Notes under the pieces: generated by a model
The model's input: only the letters and a program-made list of their open reading frames with translations
Told to the model about the DNA's origin: nothing
Database searches by the model: none
Source: Strigamia acuminata
Lineage: Eukaryota; Arthropoda; Chilopoda; Geophilomorpha; Linotaeniidae
Direction of reading: 5' to 3'
DNA length: 64,000 nucleotides
Assembly (NCBI GenBank): GCA_949358305.1
Contig: OX442322.1
Span: 1,488,001-1,552,000, forward strand
Translations under genes and position numbers: made by a program
Shown here: in pieces, positions 1 through 10,110 of the stretch
How positions within the stretch are numbered: position 1 is the stretch's first letter
Layout: the number at the start of each line of letters is the position of its first letter

Positions 1-108
1 TAAATCGTCCGGAATTAAATCCGTTTGGTCTTCGAGTCGGACGTAACTATTTTCCAAGTTTCCGTCATCAACTTCTCGTTCATTCATCTGAATGTTTTCG
101 TTAGACAT
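1..108 (-). CDS. Gypsy-3 gag, N-terminal 36 codons (runs off window)
   Basis: An open frame reads leftwards from an ATG at 106-108 to the window edge without a stop. The 36 visible residues are acidic and polar (N-terminus MSNENIQMNEREVDDG). Domain identity cannot be seen. The call rests on position: the frame lies about 780 bases downstream, in sense direction, of a primer binding site (890-910) and LTR (913-2559) organised as in Gypsy-2, whose gag also begins about 1.1 kb after its LTR. The rest of gag, pol and the 3' LTR must lie left of the window. Confidence 0.5.
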   Translation of the reverse strand, partial: MSNENIQMNEREVDDGNLENSYVRLEDQTDLIPDDL

Positions 109-889
109 GATAAAAGTTTTAAATTCTTTATTACTAAAGAACGATAACACACTTTATGAAAATACACTTCAAAATAACAATACACTTTGATAAGGTTAAG
201 CTTAAACTCGACGTGGTGGTTAAACGCGTTAAACTATCGATAAATTTTGAACAATTAAATGAATCCTACTACAAGTAAACTAGCGTCGGGTGAGAAGGCG
301 CTTTAAACTATTTGTTAAAATAATAGGTGAAATACACTTAACTTTAGCTGGTTTACGGCGTGGAAAATTCGAATCGGGACTGAACGGGACGGCGTGGTCA
401 AGATGGCTACTGGAGCACGTGTCTGCAGGTCTGGTCTGGATACGAATGGTCGTCTGTAGTCTGGATCCGCGTGGCATCGAGGATCGATAATCCTTTAATC
501 CCTTGACACTTTATTGGTGGAAAGTTATTTTATCCAATGATAAAATGGAAACTAATCCTTTATTTTAGTAGTTTTCTACTACGTCCGCACTTTGGCCTGG
601 TCAATCTCGTTACTGATTGGATATTTCTTACGAAAATATTCAACTAACATTGAAATTTTACCAAGCCTTTTTTCGTGAAAATTAAAATTAATTTTACTTC
701 GATTTTAAGTGTTTTTTCAACACAACGAAACTTTCCCTTTAATGTTAGAGTTCTCACGAATCCCAACGTTCTTAAAGGGGATTCCCTACTTCGCAAAAGC
801 AGAGACATATAAAATGTTTTGAAATGTTATACTCTTTATTTATCTCAATTTTCACTTTTATTTAAATTCGGTAAATTTAAACTTTGCAA
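109..889 (-). other. Gypsy-3 untranslated leader
   Basis: AT-rich stretch between the primer binding site and the gag start. Short frames on both strands have no recognisable domain. Interpreted as the 5' leader of Gypsy-3 by analogy with Gypsy-2, whose leader is 44642-45783. Confidence 0.4.
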
Positions 890-910
890 CCTATCTCGGT
901 GGAACCTCCA
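890..910 (-). other. Gypsy-3 primer binding site
   Basis: On the minus strand a 21-base site beginning TGGAGGTTCCACCGAGAT starts two bases after the LTR end at 913. The same site, with 19 of 21 bases identical, sits at the equivalent place in Gypsy-2 (45761-45781). TGG is the complement of the tRNA CCA end. I could not assign the tRNA species. Confidence 0.6.
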
Positions 911-912
911 CG

Positions 913-2559
913 TGTGACGGTGACGACCACAACTCCTATCGCATGATAGTACCGGGTATAAGTCGCGTGAAATAGTGAATAATACGAGATAAAATAAAGA
1001 CAACAAGTTTCTCAAAACACTACATTTATTGTTGTCAAACAATAGAATCAAATCTAAAAGTTATACAAATTCTAATGCCGACATTTGGCAAGTTAAATAC
1101 AAGTTAAACTATACATGAATTGGCTGTAAAACAGCCCTAAAATAATATGATTACGGTCATTGGTGATCCGGGGTTCGGGAACGGCAAAACGCCCGCTCGA
1201 CCGAGTATAGATGTCATCAGATAGCCGGGCTGGCTGTGTCCTCGCGGCTTCCGTCGGCGCTTCGTAATCGTGGAACTGGTTCCTTCGCGTTCCTGGTTCG
1301 TATCGTGTAATGGTCCGTGTAATGCTGTCTGGCTCGATCCGAGAGGTGCGGTTGACTCATGTGCACCGCCACAACTAGGGTTGGAAATTGGTAATGAATA
1401 AATGAAGTCATTTATTCGCCAAGATTCCGCTTGCGAATTATATGTAATTCGCGGTGTTGTGAGTTTAGTAAATTAACTCAATAAATTGTATTCAATTTAT
1501 TGTTACGAATTTGATTCGTCGTACAATGAAATAAGTCTCGTGACTTACTTCGGTTGTTAACTTGTTGCCAAGTTTAAACAATTAAGGTTTATTATCAACT
1601 ACAGGATATAATAAAGGTTAAACATCGCAACACACAATTGCCGTCAAAGTTCGCCTTGCTGAGCAGAACAGTATCGCGCGTGCCCTAAATAACAGTGCGG
1701 TGAGAGACGGCACTGGTATTCAGGGGGATATAGCCCGCAGTTCTGCACAACAGAATTAATCACCCGAGATACTACTCATAAGTAGACTGCTTTGGCACCA
1801 TCACTGAAGAGATATAACTTTCCCAAACACATAGTGCTACTGGCGGTAACTGCATGTTTTGCATGCAGACTGCTTTGGCACCATCAAGTGATGGAGTCAA
1901 TCTCTTTCAGTAACAGTGCTACTAACGGTTACTAAATACTTTGGTATCACACGTGATTCTATTGTCCGACCACGAGGATACTTATGCGGGAGGCTTTCTC
2001 CTCGGCAAGACCGTTTGACGGAAACATTAACAGTCCGAACTTCGCCTTCAGTTGACGGGGGTTGCATGGCTCAGCAGAGCCATGCTATGCATGGACCGGT
2101 AGGCCCATGCCCTGAGTAAGAAACAGTTATTTGACATGCGGAACATACCAAATAACCAGAAATCAAGAACTAACTTAACTTCCTGTTGTCAGGGAGTTTT
2201 ATACTCGGTGGGATTAAGTTCCACCAATCTCGTATCGCAGGAAGTGGATACGGGGATGCAAATTGGGATTATGCTAATTTTTTAGCACAAACCGGAACTG
2301 GATACCGGGGACAGGAAATGGATACACAGAACGGAAATACCTTCGAAACCGTGTTTCTCGTCATGTATCGGTGATAAAGCAGTAACGCCTATTTTATCTT
2401 CTTAAGTATTGATAATATATTTTTATATTATCGATGTGAATCACATTTAGTCGTAACAACATAATAATATGTTTGTGAACTATTTATATGGAAAATAGTA
2501 AGTTCGAGGTTGAATTTGCCGCTAATACTAGTGGCGCCATCTATTGCTAATTTGTCACA
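913..2559 (-). repeat. Gypsy-3 5' LTR (1647 bp)
   Basis: The segment begins TGTGACGGTGACG and ends TTTGTCACA, so it has the TG...CA ends of an LTR. On the minus strand it is followed by a primer binding site and leader. Its ends resemble those of the Gypsy-2 LTR (TGTGACGATT ... TCATCACA), including a GCGCCATCTATTG motif near the right end at 2534-2546. The partner LTR is outside the window, so boundaries rest on terminal motifs and on interruption of the THAP frame exactly at 2559/2560. Short ORFs inside are not supported as genes. Confidence 0.65.
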
Positions 2560-2813
2560 AAGTGTCTGGAACATATTTTTCTTTTGATGTTAATAGGTAA
2601 TTGTTGTCCCAAACCGCTACAAATTTTTGCAAGCCATAACTTCCGCCGATCCTCGTTGACGGGAAATTGGTGAAAACTAATTCTTTCACCAGTTTTTTGA
2701 AAATCCATGATGTATCCAGGTATAGCACACACGTGATTAGATTTACGTTGTTTCTTATATTGTTGTGCTTCAAGCAGTTCAGATAGTTTACATTCCATTG
2801 TAAACGTGAGCAC
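2560..2813 (-). pseudogene. THAP-type zinc finger remnant, cut by Gypsy-3
   Basis: The minus-strand frame shows a THAP signature: a Cys in HVCAIPGY, then ISFHQFP, RRKLW, and the final CSRHF Cys/His pair about 50 residues on. THAP domains are C2CH zinc-dependent DNA-binding modules of P-element transposases and host regulators. The second expected Cys is Tyr (PGC to PGY), so metal binding is probably lost. Directly after CSRHF the reading enters the Gypsy-3 LTR and stops within three codons, so the downstream part was displaced beyond the left edge. The residues before KSNHVC do not look like THAP sequence and may be intron or unrelated DNA. Confidence 0.6.
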
Positions 2814-4383
2814 AAACGAATCAACAACCGGTTAGTGACCAAGAAAAAAGAGACGATAGAGGACTGTCTAGTGACCAAATCAACAGTTCGACTTATGCGT
2901 TCTTAAATTGAGCACACTATATATTCAAGCTCACAGTTACTAGCCTTGTAATTACTTACAAGGATACGATAATTAAAGCTATAAAACCAATTAAAGCTTT
3001 AAACCATCGTATATATTTTTTCGTTAAACGTTGAGGATAAAAACTCCGTAATTTTTTTCTTAATTCTTTAAATGAAATAAAGTCTACATAAATTATTTTA
3101 TTGATAATAAGCACAATTTTATTTTAACTTAAAAGTACACAAAAACATTATGTCTAATCGAATCATGTTAAATATTCAATTGAACCAAGGAGTAGTCAGC
3201 GTTTTTAAGTGCTGGTGTTCTTCAGTTTTTGTAACCGAAGACACACTAAAACCAGAACTCGGTGGAACCAACATGTCTCTAGCCACGTGATCACCGAAAT
3301 AATAAATAGCGAGTACGAACTAAACGTATAACCCGCGAATATCTAAATAATTAAGTCCACTACGGGTCCCGAAATAAATAATATGCAAATCCGAAGTCGA
3401 ATAAACTGCTTTTATGCCCAAACTAACATCTGAACGAGAACGAGGCTCGTTGCAGCTACGCCCTGCAATGGCGGCTCCAAGTTTCCGGTCACAGCTCGCC
3501 GATCAGCAACGAGGTTGCTTCCAACACGAAACGGCTTAATCCTCTCGAAAATACACGTAAATATCAAGCTCGAATTACTCTTCAATACATCGGTCACGTT
3601 TGCTAATAAGTAATCATCTCCGGTAGGCTTACATGAAGATTTAACGGCCACGCTTCAAGTTGAGCCAGACGTTAACGCCCGAGCAACTACTAAGCGCTCG
3701 CCTTTCGCTCTAAGAACTCGCTTTATTCCGAAGACAACTCGAGCAACGTTCAACCCGAAGGCCAACCCAAATTCAGATAAGTTATCGCGATTTAATTCCA
3801 ACCAAAAACCGATATTAAAAACCCAATTTTTCATTCGTACAGATAAACTCGATGCTTGAACCCAACACGAGATGGCGCTAGGCACTCAAACCTCTTATTC
3901 ACTGTTGAGACTCTACAAAACTAGGACTTTGCTAAAATCTAACGACCGAAACACGTGTATAAGACCGACAACTCTGAAGCGAACTTCTAGTAAATTCTAA
4001 TTCGAATCATGCAACAAGAATCGAGGTCCTTTCTCCAATCCATCAACTATTTGTTGCGTTCTTGCTCGCAACAACATCAAAGTGATTTTATTCATTCAAC
4101 ATTTCATTACAGGTAAACACCTGCGCCAGGTGTCACCGTACATGCTGCGCCATCTAGTGGCAGCTCTTGATAATACAGAATACCAAAACGTTTATTTTTT
4201 TCAGCATTACCGGTATTTTACTTTTGAAAAATTAAAACATTTAAAATTTTGTCTTTCTTCCACAAACATAAACTTGATGATGTTAAACTTGAATTCATTT
4301 TGATTTAAACATACTGACAAATGTAGTATGAAGAGTTAAAGAGACGAATATCTGCGATTTTCTGCAGCAAAAAACCAAGTTAG
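2814..4383. other. Gene-poor decayed DNA
   Basis: No supported gene. At 3260-3271 the string CTCGGTGGAACC recurs from the Gypsy-3 primer-site region, hinting at an old degraded LTR relic to its right, but no second boundary is clear. A CTCF-like motif sits at 4146-4161. Short frames on both strands lack recognisable domains. Confidence 0.35.
4146..4161 (-). promoter_or_regulatory. CTCF-like motif
   Basis: The minus strand reads TGCCACTAGATGGCGC, which fits the well-known CTCF core (CCA-N-NAG-R-K-GGC-R-C). Related strings containing AGATGGCGC lie near the right ends of the Gypsy-3 LTR (about 2534) and both Gypsy-2 LTRs (about 34905 and 47473). Sequence match only; occupancy is unknown. Confidence 0.3.
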
Positions 4384-4386
4384 ACA

Positions 4387-4622
4387 TCCAACTAGATAAA
4401 CAGAGGATGTACAGCATGGATAATGACAATTTAAAAGTTTCCTTATCGGATGCGGTTTTCAGCTTTGAAAATACATCAAGAGGTAAAGCTAATGACATAT
4501 AATTCCGAACGAATTAATTTTTATCGGTTTTATTAAACTCAATTCCATCGCTTTTAGCACAGAAAACTTGAAAATTGTCATTATCCATGCCGTATATTCT
4601 GTTTTTATCTAGTTGGATGTTT
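4387..4622. repeat. Imperfect inverted repeat, about 54-bp arms
   Basis: 4387-4440 and 4568-4622 are inverted copies of each other with a few differences. Both arms carry ACATCCAACTAGAT, a short variable piece, then GCATGGATAATGACAATTT. Each arm therefore contains an ATG followed by codons for MDNDN, and two tiny frames run toward each other: 28 codons on the plus strand from 4416 and 24 on the minus strand from about 4592. Outside the arms the sequences differ. Confidence 0.6.
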
Positions 4623-4992
4623 ACTTAAGAGTTTGAAGCATCGTTCAAAGAAGTAAACAGAGTTCAGAGCTCCGGTAAACACAAGCAAAGGTCGTCTGGT
4701 CTGAATGTATATTGGTTCCCACATACGTAGGCTGAGGAATTTGGTATTGTTTAAACATACATAAATATTGAAAATGTTGACAAACTCTTACTATGTAGTA
4801 CATTTATAAATCAATTATCAAAAAGTCTACATTTTTTTTTAAATTATTCTATATGATAAGGGTTGGAGACTCCAAGTCAATCAAAATCTTTGATACCCTC
4901 GAAATCAATGTAAATGATGATTGTGGTGAGAAATATTTTCACGTATTTGGTGATGTGTGGCTTTTAGAGTATCTATAATCTACCGATGTTAT
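4623..4992. other. Non-coding AT-rich stretch
   Basis: No gene or clear repeat seen between the inverted repeat and the 3' end of the reductase gene. Confidence 0.4.
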
Positions 4993-6696
4993 TTATGAGC
5001 ACGAATTACACACAACAGGATCAGAAACAATGATTTCACTTGCAACTTTTTCATGTTGGCCTCCAGATGATGTGGGGAGCGTGAATGCTGTACATTTTAC
5101 TTCCGGATTTGTTCGCAAATAATACATTCCTGTTTTCAAATTCTTGCTCCAGGAATAAAAATGAAAATTAGTTAGAGTATTGGAAGATGGATTAGCTATA
5201 TGTATATTTAACGATTGACTTTGGTCAACGTAAGGAGCCCTATCTGAAGCCATGTCAATGATAACCTTATGTGGGATTTCCCACACAGTCTTAAAGATAG
5301 ATTTGATTGTTTCTGGGATATATTCTATATTTTGTATTGAACCTCCATGTTGTAGGATGTCATTTACTGTGTTTTTATTCCACAGATTTTTATTCGCTAA
5401 CATTTTGACGAGGTGGCGGTTCACAATTTTAAATTCACCTACTTGTGTTCTTCTCAAGTATAAATTGGCAGTATAAGGTTCTATTGACTCATTGTTACCC
5501 AGCACTTGGGATGTGGTCGCAGTTGGCATTACAGTAATTAATAAACTATTTATTATTCCGTGTAATTTGATGTCCTCCCTTATGTCTGACCACGTATCGT
5601 CGTCAAACATACTGTCTAAGTTTTCCCATTGATCATGGTGCAAGATTCCATCGTAATACTTGGATTGATGGAAGTTCACAAAGGGTGATTGTTTACCGGC
5701 AATTTTACAGCTTTCCGCAATTGCAGAGGAATACATTGTTTCAAAAATATTTTTGTTTAATGTTTTAGCTAATTCACTTTCAAATGGTATTTCCAGCTCT
5801 GCAAATACATCAGCCAAACCCTGTACACCTATTCCAATAGGTCGATTGTCCATATTAGAATTGTATGCTTCCTTGAATAAATATTTGTTTTTATCTATTA
5901 CTTTGTTTAAATTTCTAGTGACTAATTTCGTAATTTCAGAAAGCTTCTGATAGTCAAATTTGCCATTAATTATACATCTGGGTAAAGATATCAAAGCCAA
6001 ATTGCACATTGCTATGGAATTAAACGATGAGTATTCTATAATTTCCGTGCACAGATTCGAATTTCGTATGACACCCAAATAACTTTGCATGTTAAATTTG
6101 TTACATGTGTCTTTGTACAACATATATGGCCCACCAGTTTCTATCTGCGACGTTATTATTGATCTCCAAATGTCACGAGCTCTAACTGTTTCATACACAT
6201 ATTTATTATTGATTTCCATCGCCTCGTATAATTCTTCAAATTGTGATCCGTAAGATTTACTGAGTTTTATGACTTGTTTGTTACGTGGATCAAATAGTGT
6301 CCACATTTCATCATGAAATACTCTTTTCATAAAAAGATCAGGCACCCATAATCCGTAAAAGATATCACGTGCTCGTAATTCGTCCTTTCCCGTTTGTCTC
6401 TTGAACTGCAAAAATTCCATTATGTTTGCGTGCCATGGTTCGATATAAATAGCGATACCACCTGCACGTTTCCGCGTACACGAGTTTCCAAGATTCAAAC
6501 ATTCGTTTGCTATTTTGACGCAACTTATAAATTTGTCGCTTGGAATATTGTTAAAATTTATCCCTATTCCACCAGTTCGTCTATTTATTTCTATGCATTG
6601 TGTCATGGTTTTCATAAAATTACCTACAGAAAAAGGTGGAATACTCAAAAGAAAACAGCTAGACAGCTGTGAGGTTATCGTTCCTGAATTACTCAT
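4993..6696 (-). CDS. Ribonucleoside-diphosphate reductase large subunit, catalytic part
   Basis: This 567-codon frame is the catalytic barrel of class I reductase, which makes deoxyribonucleotides from ribonucleoside diphosphates. Visible hallmarks: active-site Cys14 in QLSSCFLL; NLCTEI at 214-219, with catalytic Asn, thiyl Cys216 and Glu; the partner redox Cys231 in MCNLA; RPIGIGVQGLADVF; the PTATTSQVLGNNESIEPY loop; and a C-terminal Cys pair (CNSC) for re-reduction. It continues the upstream frame 6689-7312 after a frameshift at about 6700-6715. With that part the length (about 775 residues) is close to the family norm. No introns. Large nuclear DNA viruses often carry this gene; the intronless AT-rich setting beside other virus-like ORFs favours viral origin, but a host retrocopy is possible. 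Confidence 0.9.
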   Translation of the reverse strand: MSNSGTITSQLSSCFLLSIPPFSVGNFMKTMTQCIEINRRTGGIGINFNNIPSDKFISCVKIANECLNLGNSCTRKRAGGIAIYIEPWHANIMEFLQFKRQTGKDELRARDIFYGLWVPDLFMKRVFHDEMWTLFDPRNKQVIKLSKSYGSQFEELYEAMEINNKYVYETVRARDIWRSIITSQIETGGPYMLYKDTCNKFNMQSYLGVIRNSNLCTEIIEYSSFNSIAMCNLALISLPRCIINGKFDYQKLSEITKLVTRNLNKVIDKNKYLFKEAYNSNMDNRPIGIGVQGLADVFAELEIPFESELAKTLNKNIFETMYSSAIAESCKIAGKQSPFVNFHQSKYYDGILHHDQWENLDSMFDDDTWSDIREDIKLHGIINSLLITVMPTATTSQVLGNNESIEPYTANLYLRRTQVGEFKIVNRHLVKMLANKNLWNKNTVNDILQHGGSIQNIEYIPETIKSIFKTVWEIPHKVIIDMASDRAPYVDQSQSLNIHIANPSSNTLTNFHFYSWSKNLKTGMYYLRTNPEVKCTAFTLPTSSGGQHEKVASEIIVSDPVVCNSCS

Positions 6697-7312
6697 AGTG
6701 GGCGAGCCGTGTATATAATTTTATTTTTGATAAAGAATCATAAGTTTCTATTAACGCGTCATAATTGTCGTAATGGAGAAACAGAGCCACTCTCATAAAC
6801 ATGTATTGAGGTCTTTCCATTATCTTGCCTTGAATTCTCAATAAATACAACTGTTTCATTGTCTCCAATCCAAAATACGTAAAGTCATAATCTCTGCTGT
6901 GATCAATAATTTTAGACAGATCACCATACTTCGAATTTATTTCATGCAACTTGACACCCATTGTTTCATCGATAATTTTAGCATTTATTAATTCTTGCAT
7001 GGTGTCACTGAACGACTCAGATGTATACTTGTGTAATTTTGTAATTGCGACTCGCACAGAGAGCTTGTCATAATCTGGATGATCATCGATAAAGTAAGAT
7101 AATTTTCTTGCCATTGCATCATCTAAATCGCTAGACGGTTGATTGTTGTAAACATCATGGCTTATCAAATGTACCATTTTTTTTACGTCAATAAACGGAG
7201 TGTCTAACTTCTTACACTGTTTTTCTATTCGTTTAAATATTTTAGCCAGGCTGAATGCCTCTTTTCGACCATCCCTTTTTAATATACTTGCATTTAGTTC
7301 TTTGCCGTCCAT
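6689..7312 (-). CDS. Ribonucleotide reductase large subunit, N-terminal part
   Basis: 207 codons from an ATG at 7310-7312. Residues 8-95 match an ATP-cone (ILKRDGRKEAF start), the allosteric activity domain; the rest is the N-terminal helical domain, ending in the ERPQYMFMRVA and IETYDSLS region. The frame then meets a TAA shortly before the conserved segment that normally leads into the QLSSC active-site strand, and that segment continues in the +1-shifted frame of 4993-6696. The change is best explained by a small deletion (about 2 bases) or a one-base insertion near 6705. This is either decay after integration or an assembly error; no other disabling change was seen. Confidence 0.85.
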   Translation of the reverse strand: MDGKELNASILKRDGRKEAFSLAKIFKRIEKQCKKLDTPFIDVKKMVHLISHDVYNNQPSSDLDDAMARKLSYFIDDHPDYDKLSVRVAITKLHKYTSESFSDTMQELINAKIIDETMGVKLHEINSKYGDLSKIIDHSRDYDFTYFGLETMKQLYLLRIQGKIMERPQYMFMRVALFLHYDNYDALIETYDSLSKIKLYTRLAHYE

Positions 7313-7750
7313 ACTTTTAAATTTAACGTGTATGGGGTATATTTAGGGAAAAAAAATGTAGATAAAAGATTTTTGTGATTAAAAAATAACGTTGCTTTTA
7401 GTTATATAGCGATCTGTTATGTAATAATTTTATAAGCAGATAATTAATTTATTTCATTTCAAATTTAATAAATTATTATTTTCTTTTTAAATTTGAAATG
7501 AAATAAAAATAAAAATTGAAACATGTTTTTAATTACAGACATGTGAGATCATAGTTTCTCAAGTTTTTTTTTTTCTTTTTTTTCTTAAAAAGAAATTCAT
7601 TTAGATTTGCATTCAATTTGTATGGATTTTTGAATGTTCTTTTTAAAAATATAAAATAATTAAAGTAGAGGTTCAAATTGTATAAATAGGACGATCTGAC
7701 TTTTAGTTCACAAGCTTTGGCTGATCTGCCTTCACACAGATATTCTTGAT
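7313..7750. promoter_or_regulatory. AT-rich divergent intergenic region
   Basis: Separates two divergently transcribed genes: the reductase to the left and the CxxC protein to the right. It contains an inverted repeat around 7455-7506 (ATTTCAAATTTAA and its complement TTTAAATTTGAAAT) and long T runs near 7565-7590. TATAAATAGG at 7680-7689, about 70 bases before the ATG at 7751, is a plausible TATA box. Confidence 0.4.
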
Positions 7751-8197
7751 ATGGCCACTACATCCATTCTAGAAAATACACAAACTGAAAATGAAGGTGA
7801 AGCTGAAGGAGACTTGCTGAAACTTGAGCCTATGGATTCAATAGCACATACATACATAAAATATGGAAGGAATCCAGATGATACGGAAATTCCTTGTTAC
7901 TTATGTAAAGGATATACGTATATGATATCACCTGCAGAAGGGGAATTTTGCGTTCGTTGCGATAATTGTAAAGGCGAAGGAGTAGTAAAGAAGAATGAGC
8001 CACAAGATCCAAATATTTTCAGCAAGTGTCTTCTAACTATTGAAGTCAAACGTCCTCCAATACAAATCCAGGCGAAGACAGGAGATGACATGATATTTGA
8101 AATAGAATCAGGCGACGGCAGTCAGAGCACTAGTGAAGACGTCGATCCGATGTCACCACCACCAAAACAGAAAAATGTAAGCAGATCATTATATTGA
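7751..8197 (+). CDS. Small protein with CxxC / CxxCxGxG zinc motifs
   Basis: 148 codons, not assigned to a family. The N-terminal 40 residues are acidic. Residues about 49-82 hold CYLCKG, then CVRCDNCKGEG, spaced like half of a DnaJ-type zinc-binding domain. The C-terminal 40 residues are acidic and Ser/Pro rich. There is no J domain, so it is not a chaperone of that type; such modules can bind partner proteins or nucleic acid. It starts at the first ATG after a TATA-like box, is divergent from the reductase gene, and is followed by the 20-bp repeat array. A loosely similar CxxC...CxxCxG pattern occurs in the third ORF of Gypsy-2, without wider resemblance. Confidence 0.55.
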   Translation: MATTSILENTQTENEGEAEGDLLKLEPMDSIAHTYIKYGRNPDDTEIPCYLCKGYTYMISPAEGEFCVRCDNCKGEGVVKKNEPQDPNIFSKCLLTIEVKRPPIQIQAKTGDDMIFEIESGDGSQSTSEDVDPMSPPPKQKNVSRSLY

Positions 8198-8256
8198 CTT
8201 TTTATTTATACTATCATATATCTTTTAGATGATACTAAAAGAGAGCAGTGATATAC

Positions 8257-8370
8257 GACTGATTGACTACTGAGTCGACTGATTGACTACTGAGTCGACT
8301 GATTGACCACTGAGTCGACTGATTGACCACTGAGTCGACTGATTGACCACTGAGTCGACTGATTGACCAC
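8257..8370. repeat. 20-bp tandem repeat, 5.7 units, palindromic junctions
   Basis: Unit GACTGATTGACYACTGAGTC is repeated head to tail five times plus a 14-base partial copy. Every junction forms the palindrome AGTCGACT. The first two units have T where the others have C at one site. Regularly spaced palindromes recall homologous-region origins or enhancers of insect nuclear viruses, but no function can be shown here. Confidence 0.85.
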
Positions 8371-8424
8371 GATTACCGTCCATATTCTGTCAACATTATT
8401 TCCTTTTTTCTAGATTATTATTAA

Positions 8425-8524
8425 GGTTTTGGTTTTGGTTTTGGGTTTTTGGTTTTGGTTTTGGTTTTGTGGGTTTTTGGTTTTGGTTTTGGTTTTGGTT
8501 TTGGTTTTGGTTTTTTGGTTTTGG
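8425..8524. repeat. GGTTTT simple repeat
   Basis: About 100 bases of GGTTTT units with occasional GGGTTTTT variants. On this strand it is G/T only and may form G-quadruplexes. Confidence 0.85.
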
Positions 8525-10110
8525 TACTACCTTGAATATATACACATACACTTACCGTGTATCTTCCATTAGCACCCCATGAACTATATGCACCAAAAAA
8601 TTTGCCTGCGCGCTAATCGAGCACTAACCGACGGAGTGTGTGTGTATGTGTGTATGTGTATGTGTGTGTGTGTGTGTGTTCAAAAAACACAGCATTGGCC
8701 AATTGGCTGATGCTGAGTTTTTTCAACTTATATGAACAAAAAAACGCAACAGGGTGACAAATAAAACGTTGTTTCCATACGTATGCAAAACGTTTTGCAC
8801 CGCGCGTTCTTCGAGGTCCGCGCGCTATATGCATCGGCGATTTTTTCTCTTCCGCTCGTGCAAATAGAGACCCGCGGACAAATGGAAGATATACGGTATA
8901 CTTACACTTATACACTTATATGTATACTTATAATACATATTAATACATAATACATAATACATATACATATAAGGGTAGTAGTTATTATAAATCCTACTTT
9001 TGTTTGATGATTGCTGAAGTGAAACTTCTTTAGATGTATTGTATACAGCATATAAAGAAACATTATATCTGAATGTCTAACTACTTGATTGCCAATGATA
9101 TAAATACATTGGTATTTGTAAACTTCAAAAATTCATGTACCATTAAAAAAAATTTTAAAAAAAGGAACTTTTTGGCTACCATTTCATTTTTTAATAGATT
9201 TCAAAACCTTAATTATCAGAAATCTAGTCAATCAGATTTCAACTTTGAATGACGACTAGAAATTTTCGAAAATCTAACAGTTGATACGAATGCTTTAAAT
9301 TGCATTCGTATCAGCTTCCTATTTAGTAATTTCAAATGTTTAATTAACTTTATGTTTTGGAAATTAAGAAAATCAGCAAAAAAATTAAGAAATCAAAATG
9401 CAATTTATTAATTTTGAATTTTTATTATTTTTTTTTACTTAAGCAGATTGCACCTAAGAATGTGGTTTGCTCAAGTAGCTTTACACATTTAGTTTTTCAA
9501 ATTCAATTTTCCAAAGCTTGAACGCGTTATTAACTTTGGCCACTTGGAGAATTTGAATTGCTCGATTCTAATTGGCTCACATTAGCTGTGACGTCAGCAC
9601 ATGTGCAACAGTTGGATTTTGGGAAAATTTAAGGTCGTTCAAAGTTGAAATCCTGTTTCCTTGATTTCTGATCGAGAACATCAGGATTTTAAAAATTCAG
9701 TTAAGATTGAACACACCTATTGATACTGAGTTCTAAACCTATAAATGTCACCAATTCATATTATCTAATTTTGCAAATTTTAATTAGTCAATTAATTATT
9801 TAAATAATGTAAATCCAATTCTGACGGGCAGATCAACCACTTACAAGGATGAAATAAAATTAAATTGAATTCTATTTTGAATAAAAATAGAAAAGTTTTT
9901 AAACTGCCACCATTTTGTCCATTCTACCCTTTGGCTAAATTACGTTTTTGTACTAGGCAATTAACATGGAATTCTTCATTTTTCCCAAAGACAATTTTAA
10001 AAGCATAAGGAAGTAGCTCGAGGGGCGGAAATTGAGGAGTATTAAATTACTAAAAATGCTGACATCTGATAGAGATAAAAACATAACAGCTGATTTAACA
10101 GCGCTGGCAA
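8525..10110. other. Long non-coding region with microsatellites
   Basis: Contains a TG/TATG microsatellite at about 8635-8680, an AT-rich TATACTTA/ATACAT stretch at 8890-8970, and otherwise featureless AT-rich DNA. A 100-codon minus-strand frame at 8613-8915 is largely the microsatellite complement and is not supported. Confidence 0.45.

Noticed and set aside
7751-8197. DnaJ chaperone
   Set aside because: Only a partial CxxCxGxG-type zinc motif; no J domain and only half the usual Cys repeats.
8425-8524. Telomere
   Set aside because: Internal, short and irregular, flanked by unique DNA on both sides.
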